This document shows positions 1 through 5,125 of a DNA stretch of 5,125 nucleotides, in pieces. Each line of letters starts with the position of its first letter. The stretch's first letter is position 1. The position numbers and the translations under genes are program-made. Source of the stretch: an uncultured Clostridia bacterium (GTDB lineage Bacteria > Bacillota > Clostridia > Christensenellales > UBA1242); contig CALVZT010000056.1 of the NCBI GenBank assembly GCA_944372595.1, positions 1-5,125 on the forward strand, written 5' to 3'. The notes under the pieces are model-generated. The model was not told the DNA's origin, did no database searches, and was given only the letters and a program-made list of their open reading frames with translations.

Positions 1-863
1 CGTAATCTAACATCGTCTAAAATAATTTTCCCCATTCTACCTTTTCTAAAATCATCAATTATAATTCTACTACATCTGTCATAATCAGGTTCATTACCTT
101 TCAAAACGCATTTTCTACTTTGACAAATTTTATCAAATATTTCTATTATTTCATCATTTTTATTAATTTCAATTTTGTATCTTTCGGTTAATATTTTATT
201 ATCTATTGTCAATAATTTTTTAATTAGGCTAAATGCCAATTCATTCAAGTCTACAACGTCGTCTTTTATTGAGCCAATAAAAGCAAGATTATTAGCAACT
301 TCCACCTCACTAAAACTTGGCCATAAAGTCCCAGGGGTGTCTAATACCTCTATACCATTATCAAGCGTTACCCATTGTTTTCCTCTTGTCACACCTGCTT
401 TATTACCAGTGATTGTTTTTGATTTATTACACAAATTATTTACCAATGTACTTTTACCACAATTAGGTACTCCAACTACCATTGCTCGCATTGGCATTGT
501 GATGTTTTTTGCTTTATTTTTTTGTATTTTATTGTCAAGTAATTTTCTAATTAAGCCCACTATCTGCTTTGACGAACCCGAACTGGTGCTATTTATCGCT
601 ATTGCTAGACTTTTATCTGTTGTAAAATAATCTATCCAACCTTTTAAGTCTTTTTTTTCTACCAAATCACACTTGTTCAACACATATATAACTGGCTTAT
701 TATCAGATATCGTGTTAAGTTTTGGATTAACACAACTATATGGAGCTCGACTATCCAATACGTATATTATAATATCTACAACTTTTAATTCTTTTTGCAT
801 CATACGTATTGCTTTTGTCATATGTCCTGGGTACCAGTTAATATTGGTTTTGTTATCGCTCAT
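1..863 (-). CDS. rbgA: Ribosome biogenesis GTPase RbgA (YlqF), 3' end outside window
   Basis: Circularly permuted GTPase that acts late in 50S subunit assembly in Bacillota. The frame starts with ATG at 863-861, behind a good ribosome binding site (AGGTGAT), and stays open to the window edge for 287 residues. The GTPase motifs appear in the permuted order of the YlqF/YawG family: G4 NKCD at 63-66, then G1 GVPNCGKST at 131-139, a G2 threonine near 159 (GVTRGKQW) and G3 DTPG at 175-178. The N-terminal WYPGHM (10-15) carries the histidine (H14) that matches the catalytic His9 of Bacillus subtilis RbgA. The C-terminal region resembles the RNA-binding ANTAR-like domain end of the family. B. subtilis RbgA has about 282 residues, so the stop should lie only a few codons beyond position 1. 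It follows trmD by 30 nt and probably shares its transcript. G1 has Cys135 where Val is usual, which should be harmless. Confidence 0.95.
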   Translation of the reverse strand, partial: MSDNKTNINWYPGHMTKAIRMMQKELKVVDIIIYVLDSRAPYSCVNPKLNTISDNKPVIYVLNKCDLVEKKDLKGWIDYFTTDKSLAIAINSTSSGSSKQIVGLIRKLLDNKIQKNKAKNITMPMRAMVVGVPNCGKSTLVNNLCNKSKTITGNKAGVTRGKQWVTLDNGIEVLDTPGTLWPSFSEVEVANNLAFIGSIKDDVVDLNELAFSLIKKLLTIDNKILTERYKIEINKNDEIIEIFDKICQSRKCVLKGNEPDYDRCSRIIIDDFRKGRMGKIILDDVRL

Positions 864-893
864 AATCACCTTCCCATAGAATACACACTATAA

Positions 894-1559
894 TTACTTT
901 AAAATATCTGGACGTTTAGTTTTAGTTATTTCTTCACTCATCTTTTTTCGCCATTTGTTAACTTCTTGATGATTGCCACTTAATAAAACTTCTGGAACTT
1001 TTAGGCCTTTAAACTCAACCGGACGCGTATATTGTGGATATTCTAAAAGCCCATTGCTAAAACTTTCATCTACATAAGACTCCCCATTTCCTAATACCCC
1101 TGGGATATATCTACATACTGCATCAACTACAACGCATGCTGGCAATTCTCCGCCGGTAAGCACATAATCTCCTATTGATATTTCTTCATCGACTAATAAG
1201 TCAAGTACTCTTTGATCAACTCCTTCGTAATGCCCACACAATAGTATCAAATGTTCACAATTTGCTAATTCCATAACTATTGACTGCTTTAACGTTCTTC
1301 CTTTTGGAGATAAATATATAACTTTTGAATTATCTTGCTTTACACTAGTGATAGCATCATATATTGGTTGAGGTGTCATTACCATACCCGCTCCACCACC
1401 ATATGGAGTATCATCGCATTTACTGTGTTTATCTTTGGAAAACTTTCTTATATCTATAATATTTATTTGTAATATATTGTTTTTGATTGCTCTACCTATT
1501 ATGCTTTCTTTTAATGAAGAAAACATTTCAGGAAAAAGTGTCAATATATCAATTCTCAT
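894..1559 (-). CDS. trmD: tRNA (guanine-N1-)-methyltransferase TrmD
   Basis: SPOUT-class enzyme that uses S-adenosylmethionine to methylate N1 of G37 in tRNAs with G at position 36, preventing +1 frameshifts. It works in the cytoplasm as a homodimer. The 221 residues show DDTPYGGGAGM (49-59), YLSPKGRTLKQ (82-92), CGHYEGVDQR (108-117) and SIGDYVLTGGELP (128-140). The last three build the trefoil knot that holds the cofactor. EYPQYTRP (173-180) and LLSGNH (192-197) belong to the C-terminal tRNA-binding part. The ATG overlaps the rimM stop as ATGA, and a GAGGTG ribosome binding site lies inside the end of rimM, which implies translational coupling. Two oddities: the protein ends at KRPDILK, about 25-30 residues earlier than the E. 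coli enzyme, and the residue aligned with the E. coli general base Asp169 appears to be Glu165. Arg150 matches the conserved Arg154. Confidence 0.97.
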   Translation of the reverse strand: MRIDILTLFPEMFSSLKESIIGRAIKNNILQINIIDIRKFSKDKHSKCDDTPYGGGAGMVMTPQPIYDAITSVKQDNSKVIYLSPKGRTLKQSIVMELANCEHLILLCGHYEGVDQRVLDLLVDEEISIGDYVLTGGELPACVVVDAVCRYIPGVLGNGESYVDESFSNGLLEYPQYTRPVEFKGLKVPEVLLSGNHQEVNKWRKKMSEEITKTKRPDILK

Positions 1560-2053
1560 ACTTGCACCTCATTTAATCGTTGTGAATTAACATAAATAAT
1601 ATTATTCGACAAATCAACGCTAGTTACAATATCATTCATAACATATGGAAAAGAAAATTCGCCAAGTTTACCAATATAAGTAACAACCGTAGCACTACCA
1701 TAATCGTCAAGACTCGTTACCTTGCCTAACAATTTACCATTCTCATCAACAATATTACAATTTATTAAGTCAACTTGATAATATTCCCCTTGTAAGTTAG
1801 TATCTTCTGTTCTTTCTCTTGCTACGAACTTATTTCTTAACTTATCCACTTGGTTACAATCATTTATTCCATCAAGAAAACAATAAATAAATCCCTGCCT
1901 TACTTTTGATGAAGTAACTTTGTACTCAACATTATCAATATATATTTTTTTTAGTGAAGAAAATTGAGTCAAATCATCAGTAATTGGCTCAACTTTTATT
2001 TCTCCTTTAAGTCCATGAGGTTTCAACACTCTACCAATAATAATTGTTTTCAT
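1556..2053 (-). CDS. rimM: Ribosome maturation factor RimM
   Basis: Assembly factor for the 30S subunit that binds S19 and helps mature the 3' domain (head) of 16S rRNA. The 165 residues show the two expected domains. The N-terminal RimM beta-barrel has the family signature GRVLKPHGLKGEIKV at 7-21. The C-terminal PRC-barrel begins with GEYYQVDLI at 89-97 and includes PYVMNDIV at 136-143. Length is normal for the family. The signature begins seven residues in, so ATG 2053-2051 is the only reasonable start, yet no Shine-Dalgarno sequence precedes it. The stop is TGA, overlapping trmD by 4 nt. A terminator-like hairpin and a promoter candidate separate it from khpA, so it probably heads its own unit with trmD and rbgA. 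In B. subtilis ylqD lies between khpA and rimM; it is absent here. Confidence 0.95.
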   Translation of the reverse strand: MKTIIIGRVLKPHGLKGEIKVEPITDDLTQFSSLKKIYIDNVEYKVTSSKVRQGFIYCFLDGINDCNQVDKLRNKFVARERTEDTNLQGEYYQVDLINCNIVDENGKLLGKVTSLDDYGSATVVTYIGKLGEFSFPYVMNDIVTSVDLSNNIIYVNSQRLNEVQV

Positions 2054-2056
2054 ACG

Positions 2057-2088
2057 AATATAATACCATAAAAATAAATTATCAACAA
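2057..2088 (-). promoter_or_regulatory. Candidate sigma-A promoter for rimM-trmD-rbgA
   Basis: Two overlapping registers can be read on the minus strand. The first is TTGTTG (2088-2083), a 17-base spacer and TATTAT (2065-2060), with an extended -10 TGG directly before it; the start would fall near 2053, the A of the rimM ATG. The second is TTGATA (2085-2080), a 17-base spacer and TATATT (2062-2057), with a predicted start near 2050, inside the first codons. Each hexamer of the second register matches consensus at five of six positions. The surrounding sequence is very AT-rich, so chance matches are possible. Its place just after a terminator-like hairpin supports a real promoter. Confidence 0.55.
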
Positions 2089-2099
2089 TATTTTTGATT

Positions 2100-2123
2100 A
2101 AAAAAATGACATTGCTGTCATTT
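2100..2123 (-). terminator. Intrinsic terminator after khpA
   Basis: On the minus strand AAATGACA (2123-2116) pairs perfectly with TGTCATTT (2111-2104) around a GCAA loop, which is a stable GNRA tetraloop. Seven T's follow at 2106-2100 after one A. The stem starts inside the khpA stop codon. The 8-bp stem is AU-rich at its base, so it may be a leaky terminator that lets some transcription through to rimM. Confidence 0.65.
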
Positions 2124-2349
2124 AATTAATTTTTAAAATGTATTTTTTGCCAGTTTTGGAACTTGCTGATCTTAATATAGTTCTAAGACTTTGTGCGATT
2201 TTTCCATTTTTGCCAATTACTTTACCAACATCTTCTTCGGCAACTTGGACATGAATAACATTTGTACCGTTATCTTCGGTTGTTTCTATTGTTACGGCAT
2301 CTTGATTGTTTACAAGATTACGTACAATATATTCTATCATCTTTTCCAT
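2122..2349 (-). CDS. khpA: KH-domain RNA-binding protein KhpA (YlqC)
   Basis: Small cytoplasmic RNA-binding protein made almost entirely of one KH domain. In streptococci and relatives KhpA pairs with KhpB (EloR/Jag) and affects cell elongation and division through RNA binding. Which RNAs it binds here cannot be told from sequence. The 75 residues contain the diagnostic GXXG loop as VIGKNGKIAQSLRTIL, with GKNG at 46-49; this loop contacts the RNA backbone. Length is typical (75-85 residues). The ATG follows the TAATAA end of rpsP after 14 nt, with an AAGGAG ribosome binding site in the gap, so it is co-transcribed with rpsP. The stop is TAA at 2124-2122 and the terminator hairpin starts there. 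khpB is not in this window. Confidence 0.93.
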   Translation of the reverse strand: MEKMIEYIVRNLVNNQDAVTIETTEDNGTNVIHVQVAEEDVGKVIGKNGKIAQSLRTILRSASSKTGKKYILKIN

Positions 2350-2363
2350 ATACGCACTCCTTA

Positions 2364-2663
2364 TTACTTGCTTTCTTTCTTAGGTTTTGTAACACTCTTT
2401 GGAGTATTAGGTTTAGCGTTCTCAATAGCACCTGCTTTAACAAGTATTGTTTTTGCAGTTTCAGTAGGAACGGCACCTTTACTTAACCAAGATTTTGCCT
2501 TTTCAACATCAATGTTGATTTCTGGAACTTCTTTAAGAGGGTTAAAATAACCTAATTTATCAATAACTTTGCCGTCTCTTGCCACACGTGAATCAGCAAC
2601 AACTACACGATAAAAAGGTGATTTTTTATCTCCCATTCTTGTAAGTCTAATTTTTACTGCCAT
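2364..2663 (-). CDS. rpsP: Small ribosomal subunit protein bS16
   Basis: Primary 16S rRNA-binding protein of the 30S subunit body, needed for correct assembly. Of 99 residues, 2-43 carry the strongly conserved bS16 core, including KIRLTRMG, KKSPFYRVVVADSR and LGYFNPL. Residues about 44-80 complete the domain (AKSWLSKGAVPTETAKTIL is typical). The last 20 residues are a Lys/Pro/Ser/Thr-rich tail that varies between species and is probably disordered. The start is ATG with GGGAG eight bases upstream. Two stop codons lie in tandem (TAATAA). It sits between ffh and khpA as in most Bacillota and most likely depends on the promoter upstream of ylxM, since I see no convincing promoter in the 57-nt gap after ffh. 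Confidence 0.97.
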   Translation of the reverse strand: MAVKIRLTRMGDKKSPFYRVVVADSRVARDGKVIDKLGYFNPLKEVPEINIDVEKAKSWLSKGAVPTETAKTILVKAGAIENAKPNTPKSVTKPKKESK

Positions 2664-2693
2664 TGTACCTTCTCCCTTTGTTTAAAATTTATG

Positions 2694-2716
2694 TTAATAA
2701 GAATTAATCTTACTAA
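2694..2716 (-). other. Weak hairpin between ffh and rpsP
   Basis: On the minus strand TTAGTAAGA (2716-2708) pairs with TCTTATTAA (2702-2694) across the loop TTAAT, giving nine pairs with one G-U. It starts five bases after the ffh stop codon. No T-run follows, so it does not look like a terminator. It could be an RNA processing or 3'-end stabilising element that sets S16 output apart from Ffh, or chance pairing in AT-rich DNA. Confidence 0.25.
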
Positions 2717-2720
2717 TCAA

Positions 2721-4034
2721 CTAAAATAATTTTGCACCATGTTTTTTGTTAGCAAACTGCTTCATCATTTCTTTACTTTGCTCAAATTGTTTTAACAATC
2801 TGTTAACATCTTGTATTTGAGTACCACTACCCATTGCAATTCTTTTTCTTTGACTTGCCTTAATAATATCTGGGTTGCGTCTTTCTTTTGGAGTCATACT
2901 TTGTATGATTGCTTTATTTCTTTCCAATTCTTTTTCATCAACTGTTACCCCTTTGAGCTTGCTTGCCGCCCCAGGTATCATTGCCAAAATGTCATTAATA
3001 TTACCCATTTTTTTCATTTTATCCATTTGGGCTAAATAATCTTCAAATGTAAAACTGTTTTCTCTAAATTTCTTTTCGTATTTTTTAGCTTCTTCTTCGG
3101 TAATCGTACTTTGTGCTTTTTCGATCAATGTTAACACATCACCCATACCTAATATTCTTGATGCCATACGATCTGGATAAAAAGGTTCTATATCCCCAAT
3201 TTTTTCTCCAACACCGCAGAATTTAATTGGCTTGCCAGTTACTTCTTTAACTGAAAGTGCTACGCCACCACGAGTATCACCATCAAGTTTTGTTAAAATA
3301 ATTCCCGATATATCTAATGCTTCATCAAAAGCCTTAGCTACCGTTACTGAGTCTTGACCGTTCATAGCATCAATTGTTAAAAGTATTTCTGTTGGATTAA
3401 CTTCTTTTTTAATAGATTTTAATTCTTGCATTAATTCTTCATTAATGTGTAATCTACCAGCTGTGTCGATTATAATTGTATCAAGCATCATCTTTTTAGC
3501 ATAATCTATTGCTTGACGAGCAGTCTTTACTGGATTCTGCGTACCCTTTTCAAATACTTCTACGCCTGCTGTCTTACCAACAACTTGTAATTGATTAATT
3601 GCAGCAGGTCTATATATATCGCACGCTACAAGTAATACTTTCTTACCTTGTCCTTTCAAAAGATATGCAAGTTTGCCCGACATTGTTGTCTTACCAGCAC
3701 CTTGTAAACCACACATCATTATAATGGTTGGAGGATTAGGAGATACTGCTAACTTGCTATTAGTACTCCCCATTAATGCGGTTAATTCATCATTAACAAT
3801 TTTGACAACTTGTTGACCAGGAGTAAGACTTTGCATAACTTTTTCGCCGAGAGCTTTCTCTGATACTCTTGCCACAAAACTTTTTGCAACTAAAAAGTTA
3901 ACATCTGCTTCAAGCAAGGCAACTCTTATCTCGCGCATTGCCTCTTTGATTTCAAGTTCAGTTAACTTACCACGTTTGGTTAATTTTGAGAATATATGAT
4001 TGAGTCTTTGAGAAAGATTAGCAAATAATCCCAT
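2721..4034 (-). CDS. ffh: Signal recognition particle protein Ffh (SRP54)
   Basis: GTPase subunit of the signal recognition particle. With the SRP RNA it binds hydrophobic signal sequences emerging from the ribosome and docks with FtsY at the membrane. All domains of the 437-residue protein are present. The N domain (about 1-90) has ALLEADVNF at 39-47. The G domain has P-loop GLQGAGKTT at 109-117, DTAGR at 190-194, TKLDGDTRGG at 248-257 and GVGEKIGD at 274-281. The methionine-rich M domain (about 295-430) has MGNINDILAMIPG near 343-355 and the RNA-binding helices around RKRIAMGSGTQIQDVNRLL at 397-414. Length is close to B. subtilis Ffh (about 446). The ATG shares one base with the ylxM stop (TAATG), and a strong GGAGG lies eight bases upstream. 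The stop is TAG. The SRP RNA gene is not in this window. Confidence 0.98.
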   Translation of the reverse strand: MGLFANLSQRLNHIFSKLTKRGKLTELEIKEAMREIRVALLEADVNFLVAKSFVARVSEKALGEKVMQSLTPGQQVVKIVNDELTALMGSTNSKLAVSPNPPTIIMMCGLQGAGKTTMSGKLAYLLKGQGKKVLLVACDIYRPAAINQLQVVGKTAGVEVFEKGTQNPVKTARQAIDYAKKMMLDTIIIDTAGRLHINEELMQELKSIKKEVNPTEILLTIDAMNGQDSVTVAKAFDEALDISGIILTKLDGDTRGGVALSVKEVTGKPIKFCGVGEKIGDIEPFYPDRMASRILGMGDVLTLIEKAQSTITEEEAKKYEKKFRENSFTFEDYLAQMDKMKKMGNINDILAMIPGAASKLKGVTVDEKELERNKAIIQSMTPKERRNPDIIKASQRKRIAMGSGTQIQDVNRLLKQFEQSKEMMKQFANKKHGAKLF

Positions 4035-4366
4035 TAAATTTCCTCCAAAATTTTGTCAAGTTTAGTATTAATATTGGTTTTATCACCATTATTAACAACT
4101 ATATTTTTTATACTAGTTATATCGCTTTTTATTTTATTGAATTTTTCGAGCAACATCAACTTTGATTCATAATTTTCAAGTATCTTTTGACTGCGTTTGA
4201 TTATATCATTAACTGCCTGCCTTGAAGTTGAAGTATTTTCTGCGATTTCTCCAAGTGACATATTATTGTCATAAAAATCAGTTAATATTTGCTTTTGTTT
4301 AGTAGTCAACAAATTACCATAAATTTCTAAAAGCAAACTAATACGCATATTCTTATTAATATCCAC
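4034..4366 (-). CDS. ylxM: YlxM family helix-turn-helix protein (UPF0122), SRP-associated
   Basis: Small protein of the YlxM/p13 family, usually encoded just before ffh. In Streptococcus mutans YlxM has been reported to associate with SRP components and to affect Ffh/FtsY function; its role elsewhere is less clear. The 110 residues contain a sigma-70 region 4-like helix-turn-helix at about 20-60, with LLTTKQKQILTDFY, SLGEIAENTSTSRQAVNDIIKR and KILENYESKL as family signatures. The C-terminal half (about 63-110) is charged and probably helical. I chose the GTG start at 4366-4364 because GAGGT lies six bases before it; the next candidate, ATG at residue 7, has no such site. The stop overlaps the ffh ATG by one base, so the two are translationally coupled. 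It is the first gene after the consensus promoter at 4443-4415. Confidence 0.93.
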   Translation of the reverse strand: MDINKNMRISLLLEIYGNLLTTKQKQILTDFYDNNMSLGEIAENTSTSRQAVNDIIKRSQKILENYESKLMLLEKFNKIKSDITSIKNIVVNNGDKTNINTKLDKILEEI

Positions 4367-4377
4367 TTGATTACCTC
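4364..4377 (-). promoter_or_regulatory. Ribosome binding site and GTG start of ylxM
   Basis: GAGGT at 4377-4373 is followed by six bases and the GTG start codon at 4366-4364. The site begins only two bases after the T-run of the upstream hairpin. It decides the GTG start over the internal ATG at 4348-4346. Confidence 0.75.
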
Positions 4378-4379
4378 AT

Positions 4380-4413
4380 AAAAAATGACTGTAAAGCAAA
4401 AATACTTTACAGT
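4380..4413 (-). terminator. Intrinsic terminator after ftsY, overlapping the ylxM leader
   Basis: On the minus strand ACTGTAAAG (4413-4405) pairs perfectly over nine bases with CTTTACAGT (4396-4388) around an eight-base loop. After CA a run of six T's follows at 4385-4380. The T-run lies on the minus-strand side only, so the element acts on transcripts arriving from ftsY. The stem has only three G-C pairs, so termination may be partial. The predicted start of the ylxM transcript lies inside the first stem arm. Confidence 0.65.
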
Positions 4414-4414
4414 T

Positions 4415-4443
4415 ATTATAAACACATCAAAACAATTTGTCAA
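4415..4443 (-). promoter_or_regulatory. Consensus sigma-A promoter for ylxM-ffh-rpsP-khpA
   Basis: On the minus strand a perfect -35 TTGACA (4443-4438), an optimal 17-base spacer (4437-4421) and a perfect -10 TATAAT (4420-4415) are visible. An A/T-rich stretch with an A-tract lies directly upstream, at the end of ftsY, as in UP elements. The start site is predicted near the A at 4408, giving a leader of about 42 bases before the ylxM GTG. The match is complete at all twelve hexamer positions, which is rare and suggests strong constitutive expression. No operator-like repeat overlaps it other than the downstream hairpin. Confidence 0.88.
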
Positions 4444-4452
4444 CTATATTTT

Positions 4453-5125
4453 TTAATTTTCAAATATTGCTTCGACAAAATTTTTTGCAGAAAATTCTTC
4501 CAAGTCGTCAATACCCTCTCCAACTCCAACAAAAACGACTGGAACATTTAATTCTTCAACAATACTAAATATTGCACCACCTTTACTTGTTCCATCAAGT
4601 TTGGTAATAATAATACCATCAATACCAACAGCGTCTTTGAAGGCACTTACTTGGGCAATAGAATTTTGACCAATTGTTGCATCAATTACAATAAAATTTT
4701 TTACTAAGCCAGTACTCTCTCTTTTGATTACTCTTTCGATTTTTTTCAATTCTTCCATCAAATTTACTTTGGTATGAAGGCGTCCTGCCGTATCGATAAT
4801 AAGCACATCAGTTGCCTTTGCTTTCGCACTTGCAATACCATCATATACAACCGCAGCAGCATCAGCCCCTTCGGTATGTTTTATGATACGGGTTTTATTT
4901 CTATTTGCCCATTCGGTTAATTGGTCACTTGCCGCCGCCCTGAATGTATCACCAGCGACAAGTGTAACCGATTTGTTCTTTTTAATAAAATAATTAGCAA
5001 GTTTGCCAATAGTGGTTGTTTTACCAACACCATTTACGCCGACTATTGTTAACACCAAAGGATATTCAAAATAAATTTTTGGTGCCTCTTCCAATATTTC
5101 TATCAAGACTTCTTTCAAACATTGT
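4453..5125 (-). CDS. ftsY: Signal recognition particle receptor FtsY, 5' end outside window
   Basis: Membrane-associated SRP receptor GTPase; it forms the pseudo-symmetrical GTPase heterodimer with Ffh and hands the ribosome to the Sec translocon. Only the end of the N domain and the whole G domain are visible. The frame is open to the window edge (Q-C-L-K before EVLIEILEEAP), so the TTG at 5118 is internal and not the start. Motifs in the visible part, counted from its first full codon at 5124: P-loop GVNGVGKTT near 29-37, GDTFRAAASDQL near 58-69 (the FtsY form of the insertion-box motif), DTAGR near 111-115, TKLDGTSKGG near 174-183, and the C-terminal GVGEGIDDLEEFSAKNFVEAIF. GVNGVGKTT and TKLDGTSKGG distinguish FtsY from Ffh (GLQGAGKTT and TKLDGDTRGG). 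The acidic membrane-targeting region, if present, is outside the window. The stop is TAA, ten bases before the -35 box of the next unit. Confidence 0.97.
   Translation of the reverse strand, partial: QCLKEVLIEILEEAPKIYFEYPLVLTIVGVNGVGKTTTIGKLANYFIKKNKSVTLVAGDTFRAAASDQLTEWANRNKTRIIKHTEGADAAAVVYDGIASAKAKATDVLIIDTAGRLHTKVNLMEELKKIERVIKRESTGLVKNFIVIDATIGQNSIAQVSAFKDAVGIDGIIITKLDGTSKGGAIFSIVEELNVPVVFVGVGEGIDDLEEFSAKNFVEAIFEN

Noticed and set aside
175..630. Plus-strand open frame of 151 codons
   Set aside because: It lies opposite rbgA, whose minus-strand frame shows all GTPase motifs. The plus-strand translation shows no family signature and has no ribosome binding site or gene context.
673..879. 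Plus-strand open frame of 68 codons with hydrophobic character
   Set aside because: Antisense to the N-terminal part of rbgA. The hydrophobic look comes from reading AT-rich coding DNA on the wrong strand.
1556..1559. rimM/trmD overlap as a frameshift or fusion
   Set aside because: A four-base ATGA overlap with a proper ribosome binding site is ordinary translational coupling, and both proteins are complete at this junction.
2191..2550. Plus-strand open frames (119 and 74 codons) resembling small membrane proteins
   Set aside because: They overlap khpA and rpsP in antisense. Both minus-strand genes are firmly identified by family motifs and spacing.
2664..2720. A promoter for rpsP in the ffh-rpsP gap (TTGATT-like -35)
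   Set aside because: No acceptable -10 hexamer is found at 16-18 bases. TATTAA lies only 15 bases away.
2811..3035. Plus-strand open frame of 74 codons
   Set aside because: Antisense to the M-domain region of ffh, with no independent support.
4371..4379. Three-codon mini-ORF ATG-AGG-TAA in the ylxM leader, as a possible translational regulator
   Set aside because: It has no ribosome binding site of its own (it follows a T-run), and its AGG is part of the ylxM ribosome binding site. Chance is the simpler explanation.
5116..5118. TTG as start codon of ftsY
   Set aside because: The frame stays open upstream to the window edge, and the N domain would be missing. It is an internal leucine codon.

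Overview
This is an AT-rich, housekeeping stretch of a bacterial chromosome. All eight genes lie on the minus strand, so transcription runs from high to low coordinates. In that order they are ftsY (start outside the window), ylxM, ffh, rpsP, khpA, rimM, trmD and rbgA (last codons outside the window). This is the ftsY-ylxM-ffh-rpsP-khpA-rimM-trmD neighbourhood typical of Bacillota. YlxM, KhpA (YlqC) and RbgA (YlqF), strong GGAGG-type ribosome binding sites and low GC all suggest a Bacillota member, perhaps a clostridium-like or uncultured gut lineage. I cannot name a genus. rimM ends in TGA and tryptophan is TGG, so the standard bacterial code applies, not the Mycoplasma code.

Layout: 5125-4453 is the C-terminal part of ftsY. 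The gap 4452-4367 holds a perfect-consensus sigma-A promoter and a hairpin followed by a T-run. 4366-2122 is a tight block of ylxM, ffh, rpsP and khpA, closed by a short GCAA-loop hairpin with seven T's. The gap 2099-2054 contains a candidate promoter so close to rimM that the transcript may have no leader. 2053-1 is rimM, trmD (4-nt overlap) and rbgA. The sequence therefore suggests three transcription units: one ending at ftsY, ylxM-khpA, and rimM-rbgA. No stretch longer than 90 bases lacks a gene. Open frames on the plus strand are shadows.

The genes serve two linked jobs. Ffh and its receptor FtsY, with the accessory protein YlxM, deliver ribosomes making membrane proteins to the membrane. 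S16, RimM, RbgA, TrmD and the RNA-binding KhpA build or tune the translation machinery.

I see no mobile element, CRISPR array, defence gene or new system. The points worth a second look are regulatory and structural: a promoter whose predicted start lies inside the upstream gene's terminator stem, a possibly leaderless rimM, the absence of rplS between trmD and rbgA, and a glutamate at the catalytic aspartate position of TrmD.
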